Source: Wenzhouxiangella sp.
GTDB taxonomy: Bacteria; Pseudomonadota; Gammaproteobacteria; Xanthomonadales; Wenzhouxiangellaceae
Direction of reading: 5' to 3'
Assembly: GCA_007123575.1 (NCBI GenBank)
Contig: SKKV01000085.1
Coordinates: 1 to 14,942, forward strand
Length of the DNA: 14,942 nucleotides
Made by a program: the position numbers and the translations under genes
Notes under the pieces: model-generated
The model's database searches: none
What the model was told of the DNA's origin: nothing
Seen by the model: only the letters and a program-made list of their open reading frames with translations
Shown here: piece after piece, positions 1 to 6,301 of the stretch
How the letters are laid out: every line of letters starts with the position of its first letter
Position numbering within the stretch: the first letter of the stretch is position 1

Positions 1-482
1 ACCGCGTTGACTGCAAACAAAGTAGCGGCGAACGATAGCACGGAGATGGCCAGGCCGCCGGCGAACGACACCTCGAGGGCGTGCCGCCAGATATGACCGT
101 TGACAGCCAGCGACCAGAAGAAAATGGCTACCAGGATCAAACCGTTGACGGTCGAGGCCTGGTCGCCGGCGGCCCATCCAAACGGCAGGCTTACCGCAGA
201 AAGCAGCGCGCTGGTGCCGAACAGGGCAGCGACGGTTTGTTGCCATCGGGCCAGTTTGCCGGCGGCAAGGAGTATGATTCTCGACACTACCAGCGGTACG
301 GCGACGGCCATGAGCATCACAAGCGCGGTGTTGGGCGCCGGCTCCGGGCTGATCAAGCTGAGACCTGCAATCAGCACGTAAAGAACCAGGCAGGTGAGCA
401 TGACGCTGGGGCCAGGCGGCAGGTCTTGCGGCCCCATGCGGAACAGGGTAGTCGCCAGCAGTTTTTGCAGTAAATCGATCAT
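1..482 (-). CDS. Uncharacterised multi-pass inner-membrane protein (N-terminal part; runs off the window)
   Basis: The minus strand is open from an ATG at 482-480 to the window edge, 160 codons without a stop. The product begins MIDLLQKLLATTLFRMGPQD and has about five hydrophobic segments, near residues 27-44, 52-73, 82-105, 112-130 and 139-159. I do not recognise a named family; a Yip1-like small membrane protein is possible but unproven. An in-frame stop lies upstream at 557-555 and no ATG, GTG or TTG lies between it and 482, so this start is the first available. The Shine-Dalgarno site is weak. The gene is divergent from the TusA-like gene with only 13 bp between the two starts, so any promoter must lie inside the neighbour. 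The plus-strand reading frames here are shadows of this gene. Confidence 0.72.
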   Translation of the reverse strand, partial: MIDLLQKLLATTLFRMGPQDLPPGPSVMLTCLVLYVLIAGLSLISPEPAPNTALVMLMAVAVPLVVSRIILLAAGKLARWQQTVAALFGTSALLSAVSLPFGWAAGDQASTVNGLILVAIFFWSLAVNGHIWRHALEVSFAGGLAISVLSFAATLFAVNA

Positions 483-483
483 G

Positions 484-488
484 AGGGA
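484..488 (+). promoter_or_regulatory. Shine-Dalgarno site supporting the CTG 496 start
   Basis: AGGGA sits 7 nt before CTG 496. It is the only good purine-rich site in front of the TusA-like frame. It overlaps the leader of the divergent membrane-protein gene, which starts at 482 on the other strand. Confidence 0.5.
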
Positions 489-495
489 ATAGACA

Positions 496-777
496 CTGGA
501 ATCTGAATCATCAAGACGAACATCTGCATCTGGCCGGCGGGTTGATGCCCGCGGTCAGCTTTGCCCGGTGCCGGCGAGCTTGTGTAGCCGTGCGCTCAAG
601 ACCATGAGTCCGGGTCAGATACTCGAAGTGCTGGCAACCGATCCGCTGGCAGAGATGGATTTGGCCATTTTGTGTGACAGGCTTGGCCATGAAATCGTGG
701 CTGTCGAACGCAGCAGCGATCAGTCGCTGCGCATCCTGATTCGAGTCAGCCCAGCGCAGTCGTCAGACGCTGGTTGA
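496..777 (+). CDS. TusA/SirA-family sulfurtransferase-like protein, probable CTG start
   Basis: TusA-family proteins are small cytoplasmic sulfur carriers that accept persulfide on the Cys of a CPxP motif. The frame reads VDARGQLCPVPASLCSRALK from 541, a clear family N-terminus with CPVP, followed by the usual beta-alpha pattern (PGQILEVLATDPLAEMDLAI, then GHEIVAVE). The first ATG/GTG/TTG in frame is GTG 568, which lies after the catalytic Cys (codon 562-564) and would remove it. The frame is open back to a stop at 490-492, and the only near-canonical start there is CTG 496. That CTG is preceded by AGGGA at 484-488 with 7 nt spacing. From CTG the protein is 93 residues, somewhat longer than typical TusA (about 75-85), with a Ser/Arg-rich leader. 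Its 3' end overlaps the end of adk by 32 bp. The family call is firm; the start is an inference. Confidence 0.75.
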   Translation: MESESSRRTSASGRRVDARGQLCPVPASLCSRALKTMSPGQILEVLATDPLAEMDLAILCDRLGHEIVAVERSSDQSLRILIRVSPAQSSDAG

Positions 778-1306
778 TTTCTTCGATGCTGCCCATGCCG
801 TCAACCTCTTGCAGTAGCTGCTTCTCGGCGTAGTATCCGGTTACCGGCGCGGTCTGCTCGCGATACACGGCGAGGCGATTGCGAACCACTTCCTCGGTAT
901 CGTCGGAGCGACCCTCTTGTTCGGCGCGCTTGGCCAGGCGGTGGACGATCTGCTCTTCGTCCACGGTCAAGGCCAGGGCCTTGTCCACTGGTAGTGCCAG
1001 TCGGTCTAGCAGTTCATCCAGAGCCCGGGCCTGGGCCAGGTTGCGGGGATAGCCATCGAGAAGATAGCCGGCCTTGACGTCGGGCGCTCCCATGCGCTCT
1101 TCGATCAGGCCCAGCATAAGCTCATCGGAAACCAGTTCGCCGGCGTCCATGGCCGCTTTGGCCTTGATCCCCAGCGGGGTGCCGTCGCGGACAGCGGCCC
1201 GCAGCAGGTCGCCGGTTGAAATATGGGGGACGCCAAGGCGGTCCTTGAGCAAAGCAGCCTGGGTGCCCTTGCCGGAGCCCGGCGGGCCGAGAAGTACGAT
1301 GCGCAT
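746..1306 (-). CDS. adk: Adenylate kinase, short (LID-less) form
   Basis: This enzyme catalyses ATP + AMP = 2 ADP in the cytoplasm and maintains the adenylate energy charge. The P-loop GPPGSGKGT is at residues 7-15. The AMP-binding segment STGDLLRAAV follows near residue 31, and the DGYPRN motif (adenylate-kinase signature) near 84. At 186 residues it lacks the roughly 27-residue LID insertion found in the E. coli 214-residue enzyme: after RLAKRAEQEGRSDDTEE it goes straight into VVRNRLAVYREQTAPV. This short form is the usual one in Xanthomonas-like bacteria, as I recall. The ATG at 1306-1304 begins right at the conserved MRIVLLG; no strong Shine-Dalgarno site is visible. The gene is divergent from pfp and overlaps the TusA-like gene tail-to-tail. 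Confidence 0.97.
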   Translation of the reverse strand: MRIVLLGPPGSGKGTQAALLKDRLGVPHISTGDLLRAAVRDGTPLGIKAKAAMDAGELVSDELMLGLIEERMGAPDVKAGYLLDGYPRNLAQARALDELLDRLALPVDKALALTVDEEQIVHRLAKRAEQEGRSDDTEEVVRNRLAVYREQTAPVTGYYAEKQLLQEVDGMGSIEEINQRLTTALG

Positions 1307-1347
1307 AGCGGTTGTGTCGGCGATTTTAAGTGATGGTCAAGCCGTTA

Positions 1348-1376
1348 AAAGTACTTGGGAAGCGAGCGGGTGTCAA
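1348..1376 (-). promoter_or_regulatory. Candidate sigma-70 promoter for adk
   Basis: Read on the minus strand there is a perfect -35 box TTGACA (1376-1371), a 17-nt spacer, and a weak -10 TACTTT (1353-1348). It lies in the 117-bp gap between adk and pfp and would give a leader of about 35 nt before the adk ATG. The -35 and the spacing are good; the -10 matches the consensus at only three positions. Confidence 0.42.
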
Positions 1377-1423
1377 ATTGGCTATGCTGTCGTCAACTCG
1401 ACCTTCAACAGAGGATCTATTTC

Positions 1424-2677
1424 ATGGTGGGCAAGACCTTTCTTTACGCGCAGTCCGGCGGCGTTACGCCAGTCATCAACGCAACGGCTGCGGCACTGAT
1501 TCGTCAAGCCCGCGCCGATGGTGACCGCGTGCTCGCCGCCCGCCACGGCATTCTTGGCGTTCTGCAAGAGCACCTGGTCGACACGGCAAGCCTGTCGGAC
1601 GCCGAGCTGGATGCCCTGGGCCACACCCCAGGCGGGGTGTTCGGGTCGTGTCGCTACAAGCTCAAGAGCCTGGAGGACAATCGGCGCGAATACGAACGAC
1701 TGATCGACGTCTTTCGCGCCCACCAGGTGGACTGTTTTTTCTACAATGGCGGTAACGATTCGGCCGATACCGCGCTGAAGGTGTCGGGCCTCGGCGAGGT
1801 GATGGATTATCCCATTCAATGCATCGCCGTTCCGAAGACCATCGACAACGATCTGGCCGTGACCGACAACTGCCCGGGCTTTGGCTCGGTGGCCAAGTAC
1901 GTGGCGGTGTCCATACTTGAAGCCAGCCTCGATGTCATGTCCATGGCGTCTACCTCAACCAAGGTATTCGTCCTGGAAGTGATGGGGCGCCATGCGGGCT
2001 GGATTGCCGCCGCCGCCGGCCTGGTGGCAGAGGCCCCCGGCGACCCACCGCAGGTGATTCTCTTTCCGGAAGTGCCATTCGACCGCAAGCGCTTCTGCGC
2101 GGCTGTCCGCCAGTCGGTGGAGCAGCACGGTTACTGTTCGGTGGTCGTGTCGGAGGGGTTGCGTGATGCGGATGGCGAATTCCTGACCGCAGCTGCCTCG
2201 CGCGATGCTTTCGGTCATCACCAGCTTGGTGGCGTGGCGCCGACCGTAGCCGAGATTGTCAAGCAGGAGCTGGGCTACAAGTATCACTGGGCGGTCAGCG
2301 ACTACCTGCAGCGGTCGGCTCGCCACATTGCCTCGGCGACCGACGTCGAGCATGCCGAAGCGGTGGGCAAGGCGGCGGTCGACCTGGCCCGGGCGGGCAA
2401 GAGCGGGGTCATGCCGGTCATTCGGCGCCTGTCCGACCAGCCCTATCGCTGGGATATCGCCACGGCCGAGCTGGACCAGATTGCCAACCGCGAAAAGAAA
2501 ATGCCGGCCGAGTACATCCGCGACGACGGCTTTGGCATTACCGAGGCTGCGCGCCGTTACCTGGCACCGCTGATCCACGGCGAAAGCTTTCCGCCCTTCG
2601 GCGAGGACGGCTTGCCTGAGTACCTGCGCCCGGAGCTGGTCGAGATCGAACAGCGCTTGCCCGCCTTTCGCGTCTGA
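1424..2677 (+). CDS. pfp: Pyrophosphate-type 6-phosphofructokinase
   Basis: This phosphofructokinase interconverts fructose 6-phosphate and fructose 1,6-bisphosphate, here probably with PPi in place of ATP (reversible, so it can serve glycolysis and gluconeogenesis). The product is 417 residues. It has LYAQSGGVTPVINA at 7-20, YNGGNDSADT at 107-116, PKTIDND at 137-143 with the Lys typical of PPi enzymes, and MGRHAGW at 187-193. The residue aligned with E. coli PFK Gly104 is Asp (GGND), which disfavours ATP binding. I chose ATG 1424 because GAGG at 1411-1414 precedes it by 9 nt; the frame also extends upstream to ATG 1355, but that segment does not resemble the family. nupC follows 12 bp downstream, suggesting one transcript. 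Assignment as PPi-dependent rests on motifs, not on an assay. Confidence 0.92.
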   Translation: MVGKTFLYAQSGGVTPVINATAAALIRQARADGDRVLAARHGILGVLQEHLVDTASLSDAELDALGHTPGGVFGSCRYKLKSLEDNRREYERLIDVFRAHQVDCFFYNGGNDSADTALKVSGLGEVMDYPIQCIAVPKTIDNDLAVTDNCPGFGSVAKYVAVSILEASLDVMSMASTSTKVFVLEVMGRHAGWIAAAAGLVAEAPGDPPQVILFPEVPFDRKRFCAAVRQSVEQHGYCSVVVSEGLRDADGEFLTAAASRDAFGHHQLGGVAPTVAEIVKQELGYKYHWAVSDYLQRSARHIASATDVEHAEAVGKAAVDLARAGKSGVMPVIRRLSDQPYRWDIATAELDQIANREKKMPAEYIRDDGFGITEAARRYLAPLIHGESFPPFGEDGLPEYLRPELVEIEQRLPAFRV

Positions 2678-2689
2678 TCCAGCCTGACC

Positions 2690-3952
2690 ATGGCCGGCCT
2701 GGTTCACGGTCTGTTTGGCATCGCTGCCTTGCTGGGGCTGGCCTGGCTGTTGTCCGAGAAGCGCTCGGCGATTGCCTGGCGAACGGTGTTGGTCGGCTTG
2801 GCCCTCCAGTTTGGCCTGGCGGTATTCGTGCTTTGGGTGCCGATCGGTCAGCGTTTTTTCGAATGGCTGGCCGGCCTGTTCGTGACCGTGATTGGCTACA
2901 CCCGGGCCGGCTCGGAGTTTGTGTTTGGTTCACTGGTCGACGTCGAGACCTTCGGCTTCGTGTTTGCCTTCCAGGTTCTGCCGACGATCATCTTCTTTGC
3001 CGCGCTGATGTCCTGCCTGTACCACTTGGGCCTGATGCAGCGCCTGGTCGAGGCCATGGCCTGGGTCATGAAGCGGCTGATGGGGGTGTCGGGCAGCGAG
3101 TCCCTGGCTACGGCAGCCAACGTTTTCGTTGGCCAGACCGAGGCGCCGCTGGTGGTTCGGCCATTCATTTCCGGCATGACCCGGTCGGAACTGTTCGCCC
3201 TGATGACCGGTGGCATGGCCACTATTGCCGGTGGCGTGCTGGCCGCCTACGTGCTGCTGCTGGGCGGCGCCGACCCGGAAACCCAGACCTTCTTTGCCCG
3301 CCACCTGATATCGGCCTCGATCATGGCCGCGCCGGCCGCGCTGTTGATGGCCAAGCTGCTGGTGCCTGAAACTGCTGAATCGGAAACTGCCGGCGCGCTT
3401 AGCGTTGCGGTCGACAGGCCTCATGTCAACCTGATCGAAGCCGCTGCCGGCGGTGCCAGCGAAGGCTTGAAGCTGGCCTTGAACGTGGGCGCGATGCTGC
3501 TGGCGTTCCTGGCCCTGATCGCGCTGGTCAACGGTCCGCTGGGCTGGCTGGGGTCGATTTCAGGGCTGGAAAACCTGCTTGGCCAGCCCTTGGACCTTGC
3601 CCTGCTGCTGGGCTGGCTGTTTGCCCCCCTGGCTTTCGTCACCGGCGTGCCCTTGAGTGAGGCCATCGCCGTCGGCGGCCTGATCGGGCAGAAGGTCGTG
3701 GCCAACGAGTTTGTTGCCTACATCGCCTTGAGCGAGATGCAGGATGGACTGTCGCAGCGTTCTGTGCTGATTGCTACTTACGCCCTGTGCGGTTTTGCCA
3801 ACTTCGCCTCGATTGCAATCCAGCTCGGCGGCATCGGCTCGATTGCCCCGAGCCGCCGTCCCGACCTGGCCCGGTTGGGGTTGAAGGCGGTGTTGGCGGG
3901 GACGTTGGTGTCGTTGTTGAATGCGGCTTGGGCTGGGATTTTGGTTGGGTAA
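2690..3952 (+). CDS. Concentrative nucleoside transporter (CNT/NupC family)
   Basis: CNT permeases import nucleosides across the inner membrane with a cation gradient. The 420-residue product is very hydrophobic. It shows the order of the family: two N-terminal membrane helices (about 5-21 and 31-52), a core with LPTIIFFAALMSCLYHLG near 97-114, GQTEAP at 148-153, and MTGGMATIAGGVLAAY at 172-187. The C-terminal core carries FANFASIAIQLGGIG. Substrate preference and coupling ion cannot be read from this. The start follows the pfp stop by 12 bp, with no strong Shine-Dalgarno site, so translation may be coupled to pfp. The last 28 codons are odd: almost every third base is G or T, and leucine switches to TTG (see findings). 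The gene converges on msrB with a 16-bp gap. Confidence 0.93.
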   Translation: MAGLVHGLFGIAALLGLAWLLSEKRSAIAWRTVLVGLALQFGLAVFVLWVPIGQRFFEWLAGLFVTVIGYTRAGSEFVFGSLVDVETFGFVFAFQVLPTIIFFAALMSCLYHLGLMQRLVEAMAWVMKRLMGVSGSESLATAANVFVGQTEAPLVVRPFISGMTRSELFALMTGGMATIAGGVLAAYVLLLGGADPETQTFFARHLISASIMAAPAALLMAKLLVPETAESETAGALSVAVDRPHVNLIEAAAGGASEGLKLALNVGAMLLAFLALIALVNGPLGWLGSISGLENLLGQPLDLALLLGWLFAPLAFVTGVPLSEAIAVGGLIGQKVVANEFVAYIALSEMQDGLSQRSVLIATYALCGFANFASIAIQLGGIGSIAPSRRPDLARLGLKAVLAGTLVSLLNAAWAGILVG

Positions 3953-3958
3953 AACAAC

Positions 3959-3986
3959 GGGTTACGGTTTACGGGTTACGGTTTCG
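3959..3986. repeat. Heptamer repeat site 1 (four units)
   Basis: On the plus strand, four 7-bp units alternate GGGTTAC and GGTTTAC, the last degenerating to GGTTTCG. The array begins 6 bp after the nupC stop and runs into the 3' end of the convergent msrB gene, where it encodes the last residues and the stop codon. The same unit occurs at 11571-11598, and a close relative (GGGTTCA/GGTTTCA) at 4396-4475. I know of no assigned function. Confidence 0.85.
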
Positions 3987-4382
3987 GGGGTGGCGCGGCT
4001 TGAAGGTCAGGGCTGCTGAGTTGATGCAATAGCGTTGGCCGGTGGGGGGTGGGCCGTCGTCGAAGATGTGGCCCAGGTGAGCGTCGCAGCGCGGGCATAG
4101 CAGTTCCACCCGGCGCATGCCGTGGGAGCTGTCGAAGCGCTGCTTGATGCCGGCCTCGTCAAGCTCGGAGTGATAGCTGGGCCAGCCGCAGCCGGAATGA
4201 AACTTGGAGGTCGAGTCAAACAGCGGGTGATCACAACACACGCAGTGATAAACGCCATCCTCGTCGTGGTCGTTGTACTCCCCCGTAAACGGCCGCTCCG
4301 TACCCGCCTGCCGGGTCACTCGGAACGCTTCATCACCCAGCCGTTCCCGCCATTCGCTTTCCGATCGTTTCACTTTTTCCAT
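3969..4382 (-). CDS. msrB: Peptide-methionine (R)-S-oxide reductase MsrB
   Basis: MsrB reduces the R-isomer of methionine sulfoxide in proteins, repairing oxidative damage. The 137-residue product is a complete MsrB domain. Zinc-binding CxxC pairs are at C47/C50 and C96/C99, the resolving-Cys segment SGCGWPSY has C65, DAHLGHIF is at 100-107, and the catalytic C119 lies in GQRYCINSAAL. There is no signal peptide, so it should be cytoplasmic. A normal MsrB ends about where TFKP occurs here; the further PRHPRNRNP tail is encoded largely by heptamer repeat site 1. The gene lies downstream of the methyltransferase on the same strand, separated by the 93-bp gap that holds the large repeat hairpin. 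Confidence 0.96.
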   Translation of the reverse strand: MEKVKRSESEWRERLGDEAFRVTRQAGTERPFTGEYNDHDEDGVYHCVCCDHPLFDSTSKFHSGCGWPSYHSELDEAGIKQRFDSSHGMRRVELLCPRCDAHLGHIFDDGPPPTGQRYCINSAALTFKPRHPRNRNP

Positions 4383-4395
4383 AAATGTTTACCAG

Positions 4396-4475
4396 GGGTT
4401 CAGGTTTCAGGGTTCAGGTTTCAGGGCGGGCTCCAATCTGGCTTTCCTGAACCCTGAACCCTGAACCCTGAACCC
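4396..4475. repeat. Inverted heptamer arrays forming a 30-bp stem (site 2)
   Basis: The left arm (4396-4425) reads as alternating GGGTTCA and GGTTTCA units. The right arm (4446-4475) is CCTGAAC repeated four times plus CC. The arms are reverse complements over 30 positions with two mismatches, separated by 20 bp. The structure starts directly after the methyltransferase stop (4478-4476, minus strand) and ends 13 bp before the msrB start. The minus strand of the right arm is four GGG tracts with TTCA loops, a textbook G-quadruplex pattern. It could act as a terminator, RNA stabiliser or attenuator between the two genes; no T-run follows it, so a classical intrinsic terminator is unlikely. Confidence 0.88.
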
Positions 4476-5213
4476 TTATTTTCCAGCAATAACAATCATC
4501 CTCTCCGCCTCCAAATCATACTCATCCCCGGTATAACTCCCGTAAATGCCGTCGATCTTGAAGTTGGATTGTTCGAGCAGGGCGCGGATTTCGCCGGCTG
4601 ACCAGACCCGGTGGGAGAAGTGATGGCGGATGACGTGATCGCCGTCGATCAACAGCCATTCGTTGTCCAGGCGGGTCATGCCGTCGATCAGGTTGGGTCT
4701 CTCCAGCAGCAGTCGCCCGTCCTCGTACTCGGTGACATGCGCCGGTTCCAGGTTGCGGCACAGGTATTCCAGGCCCACCAGGTCAAGCACCAGTCGGCCG
4801 CCCGGGCGCAGGCTTTGGTGAATATGGGCCAGCACCCGGCGATGATCGGCCTCGTCTTCGAAGTAGCCGAAGCTGGTCCACATCACCAGCACCAGGTCAA
4901 AGGCATCGGCCCTGGCGAACTCGCGCATGTCGGCATTGATGATTTCGATCGGCAGCTTACCGCGCGCTTGGTCCAGGTGCTCAAGCAGGGTGGGGCTGGT
5001 ATCAACGGCGGTTACCGTGTGCCCGGAGGCCGCCAGGGGCAGGGCGTGGCGGCCGGGGCCGCAGCCCAGGTCCAGCACGGTTCGGGGTACTATCCCGGCA
5101 AGCTCCAGCAGGCCCGGCAGTTGCTCGGCGGCCTCGCGAAAATTGTCTTCGCCGAACATCAGAGGGCCGAAGTTGCGCCAGAATTCGTCGTCCAGGAACC
5201 AGTCCTTGCTCAA
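4476..5213 (-). CDS. Class I SAM-dependent methyltransferase
   Basis: This is a Rossmann-fold methyltransferase of the UbiE/Methyltransf_25 type, with S-adenosylmethionine as donor and an unknown acceptor. The product is 245 residues. Motif I, VLDLGCGPGRHA, is at 46-57; the acidic residue that binds the ribose hydroxyls is D71 in VTAVDTS; LVLVMWTSFGYFEDEADHRR follows, then SLRPGGRLVLDL. The start is TTG at 5213-5211, supported by GAGGA at 5226-5222 (minus strand) with 8 nt spacing. The N-terminus SKDWFLDDEFWRNFGPLMF also fits homologues I recall, so a later start would cut conserved sequence. The start codon region overlaps that of the divergent metallopeptidase gene. msrB lies downstream past the large repeat hairpin. 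Confidence 0.87.
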   Translation of the reverse strand: MSKDWFLDDEFWRNFGPLMFGEDNFREAAEQLPGLLELAGIVPRTVLDLGCGPGRHALPLAASGHTVTAVDTSPTLLEHLDQARGKLPIEIINADMREFARADAFDLVLVMWTSFGYFEDEADHRRVLAHIHQSLRPGGRLVLDLVGLEYLCRNLEPAHVTEYEDGRLLLERPNLIDGMTRLDNEWLLIDGDHVIRHHFSHRVWSAGEIRALLEQSNFKIDGIYGSYTGDEYDLEAERMIVIAGK

Positions 5214-5226
5214 TTGCCTATTCCTC
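5194..5226. promoter_or_regulatory. Interleaved ribosome-binding sites and TTG starts of a divergent pair
   Basis: On the plus strand AGGAA (5194-5198) precedes TTG 5206-5208. On the minus strand GAGGA (5226-5222) precedes TTG 5213-5211. The two start codons lie 2 bp apart on opposite strands, and each Shine-Dalgarno site is inside the other gene's first codons. The promoters must lie within the opposing coding sequences. Confidence 0.6.
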
Positions 5227-6243
5227 GTCGTGATGGCGATGGGGATGAGCGCCTGCGCGACCTTGAGCTGGTACGGGCAGGCGATCAGTGGTCAGCTCGA
5301 TCTGTTGGCCAGGCGTGAGCTTATCGCAGATTTGATCGATCGGCCGGATACCGACCCCGAGCTGGCGCGCCGGCTTGCCCTGGTGCTGGACATTCGTGCC
5401 TATGCGGCCAGCGAGCTTGGTCTGCCTGAAAGCCGGTCCTACCGCCACTACGCCGATCTTCAGCGCGATGCGGCGGTATGGAACGTGGTGGCCGTGCCGC
5501 CGGGTAGTTTCCAGGCACGGCAGTGGTGCTATCCCTTCGCCGGCTGTGTCAGCATGCGAGCGTTCTTCGATAACGACCGGGCCTGGGCCAAGGCGCGCCG
5601 CCTGGCTGACGAGGGTCTGGACGTGGCCGTTTTTCCGGCCGTGGCCTATTCCACCCTGGGCTGGTTCTCCGACCCGGTTCTCAACACCATGCTGGCCTGG
5701 GACGATGCCCGCCTTGCCGCCTTCCTGTTTCACGAGCTGACCCACGAAAAACTCTACATTCCCGGCGAGCTGGCTTTCAACGAGGCCTACGCGGTGACCG
5801 TGGAGCGTTTCGGAGCTCGTCAGTGGCTGCTGGCGACCGGCCAGGGCAAGCTGTTGGACGACTGGCGGCAGCGGCAGGCCGAGAGCGCGCTGTTGACCGA
5901 CATGCTGCTGGCCGCCCGCGCCGACCTGGTCGAAATCTTCAACGCAGGGATGGAGCAGGAGGCGATGATGGCAGCTCGCCAGCAGAGATATCAGCGCCTG
6001 TCAGAGGACCTGGCTGGCGCGGCCGCCGAGCAGGACAGCCGCCTGCTGGCCCGCTGGGCCCAAGTCGAGCTCAACAATGCCCACTTGGTCATGACCGCTA
6101 CCTACGAGGCCGGCGTGGCCGCGTTTGAGGCTTTGCTTGCCGAATGCAACCAGGAAATCAAGTGCTTCCATGCCCAGGTCGCTGATCTGGCCAACGCCGA
6201 CCGGGCAACCCGGGACAAGTTTTTGCGCCCTAATGCGCGCTAA
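5206..6243 (+). CDS. Predicted lipoprotein metallo-aminopeptidase (PF10023-like)
   Basis: This resembles the 'predicted aminopeptidase' family. From TTG 5206 the protein is 345 residues: a short hydrophobic leader ending in a lipobox MSAC (C17), then WYGQAISGQLDLLARRELIA typical of the family start. A zinc HExxH motif, HELTHE, has H176, E177 and H180, and a downstream Glu at about 193 (FNEAYAV) is the likely third ligand. It should be a lipid-anchored envelope protein; its substrate is unknown. AGGAA at 5194-5198, 7 nt before TTG 5206, supports this start. An alternative TTG at 5173, with AGAGGG 6 nt upstream, would add 11 residues including Arg and give a more usual charged signal-peptide n-region. 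Either start overlaps the divergent methyltransferase. The frame extends further upstream to 4927, but that part is antisense to the methyltransferase. Confidence 0.82.
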   Translation: MLNCLFLVVMAMGMSACATLSWYGQAISGQLDLLARRELIADLIDRPDTDPELARRLALVLDIRAYAASELGLPESRSYRHYADLQRDAAVWNVVAVPPGSFQARQWCYPFAGCVSMRAFFDNDRAWAKARRLADEGLDVAVFPAVAYSTLGWFSDPVLNTMLAWDDARLAAFLFHELTHEKLYIPGELAFNEAYAVTVERFGARQWLLATGQGKLLDDWRQRQAESALLTDMLLAARADLVEIFNAGMEQEAMMAARQQRYQRLSEDLAGAAAEQDSRLLARWAQVELNNAHLVMTATYEAGVAAFEALLAECNQEIKCFHAQVADLANADRATRDKFLRPNAR

Positions 6244-6301
6244 TGATTGATCATTGCGCCCGACTGTGCGACTTTATCCGGCTTGATCCCGCTGGGTAAC
6301 T

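Noticed and set aside
81..473. Plus-strand frames at the window start
   Set aside because: They are rich in Gln, Arg and Gly with no fold-like pattern, whereas the minus strand encodes a coherent five-segment membrane protein running off the edge.
1955..2707. 250-codon minus-strand frame across pfp
   Set aside because: It is antisense to a clear phosphofructokinase, low in complexity and without recognisable motifs or a ribosome-binding site.
3959..3986. Genuine telomere or replicon end
   Set aside because: Coding genes continue on both sides without interruption, and only four units are present.
4273..4464. Plus-strand frame with a GFRFQGSGFR repeat peptide
   Set aside because: It is the translation of the heptamer hairpin plus msrB antisense; such repeat peptides are artefacts of the DNA repeat.
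4396..4475. CRISPR array
   Set aside because: Units are 7 bp in direct contact with no spacers of constant length, and no cas genes are present.
4927..5205. N-terminal extension of the metallopeptidase to 4927
   Set aside because: The added segment is entirely antisense to the methyltransferase and would place the lipoprotein signal over 90 residues inside the protein.
6244..6301. Promoter for lptD in the 58-bp gap
   Set aside because: TTGATC and TTGCGC can be taken as -35 boxes, but neither has a credible -10 at 16-18 nt, and no sigma-E motif was seen, so no site is claimed.
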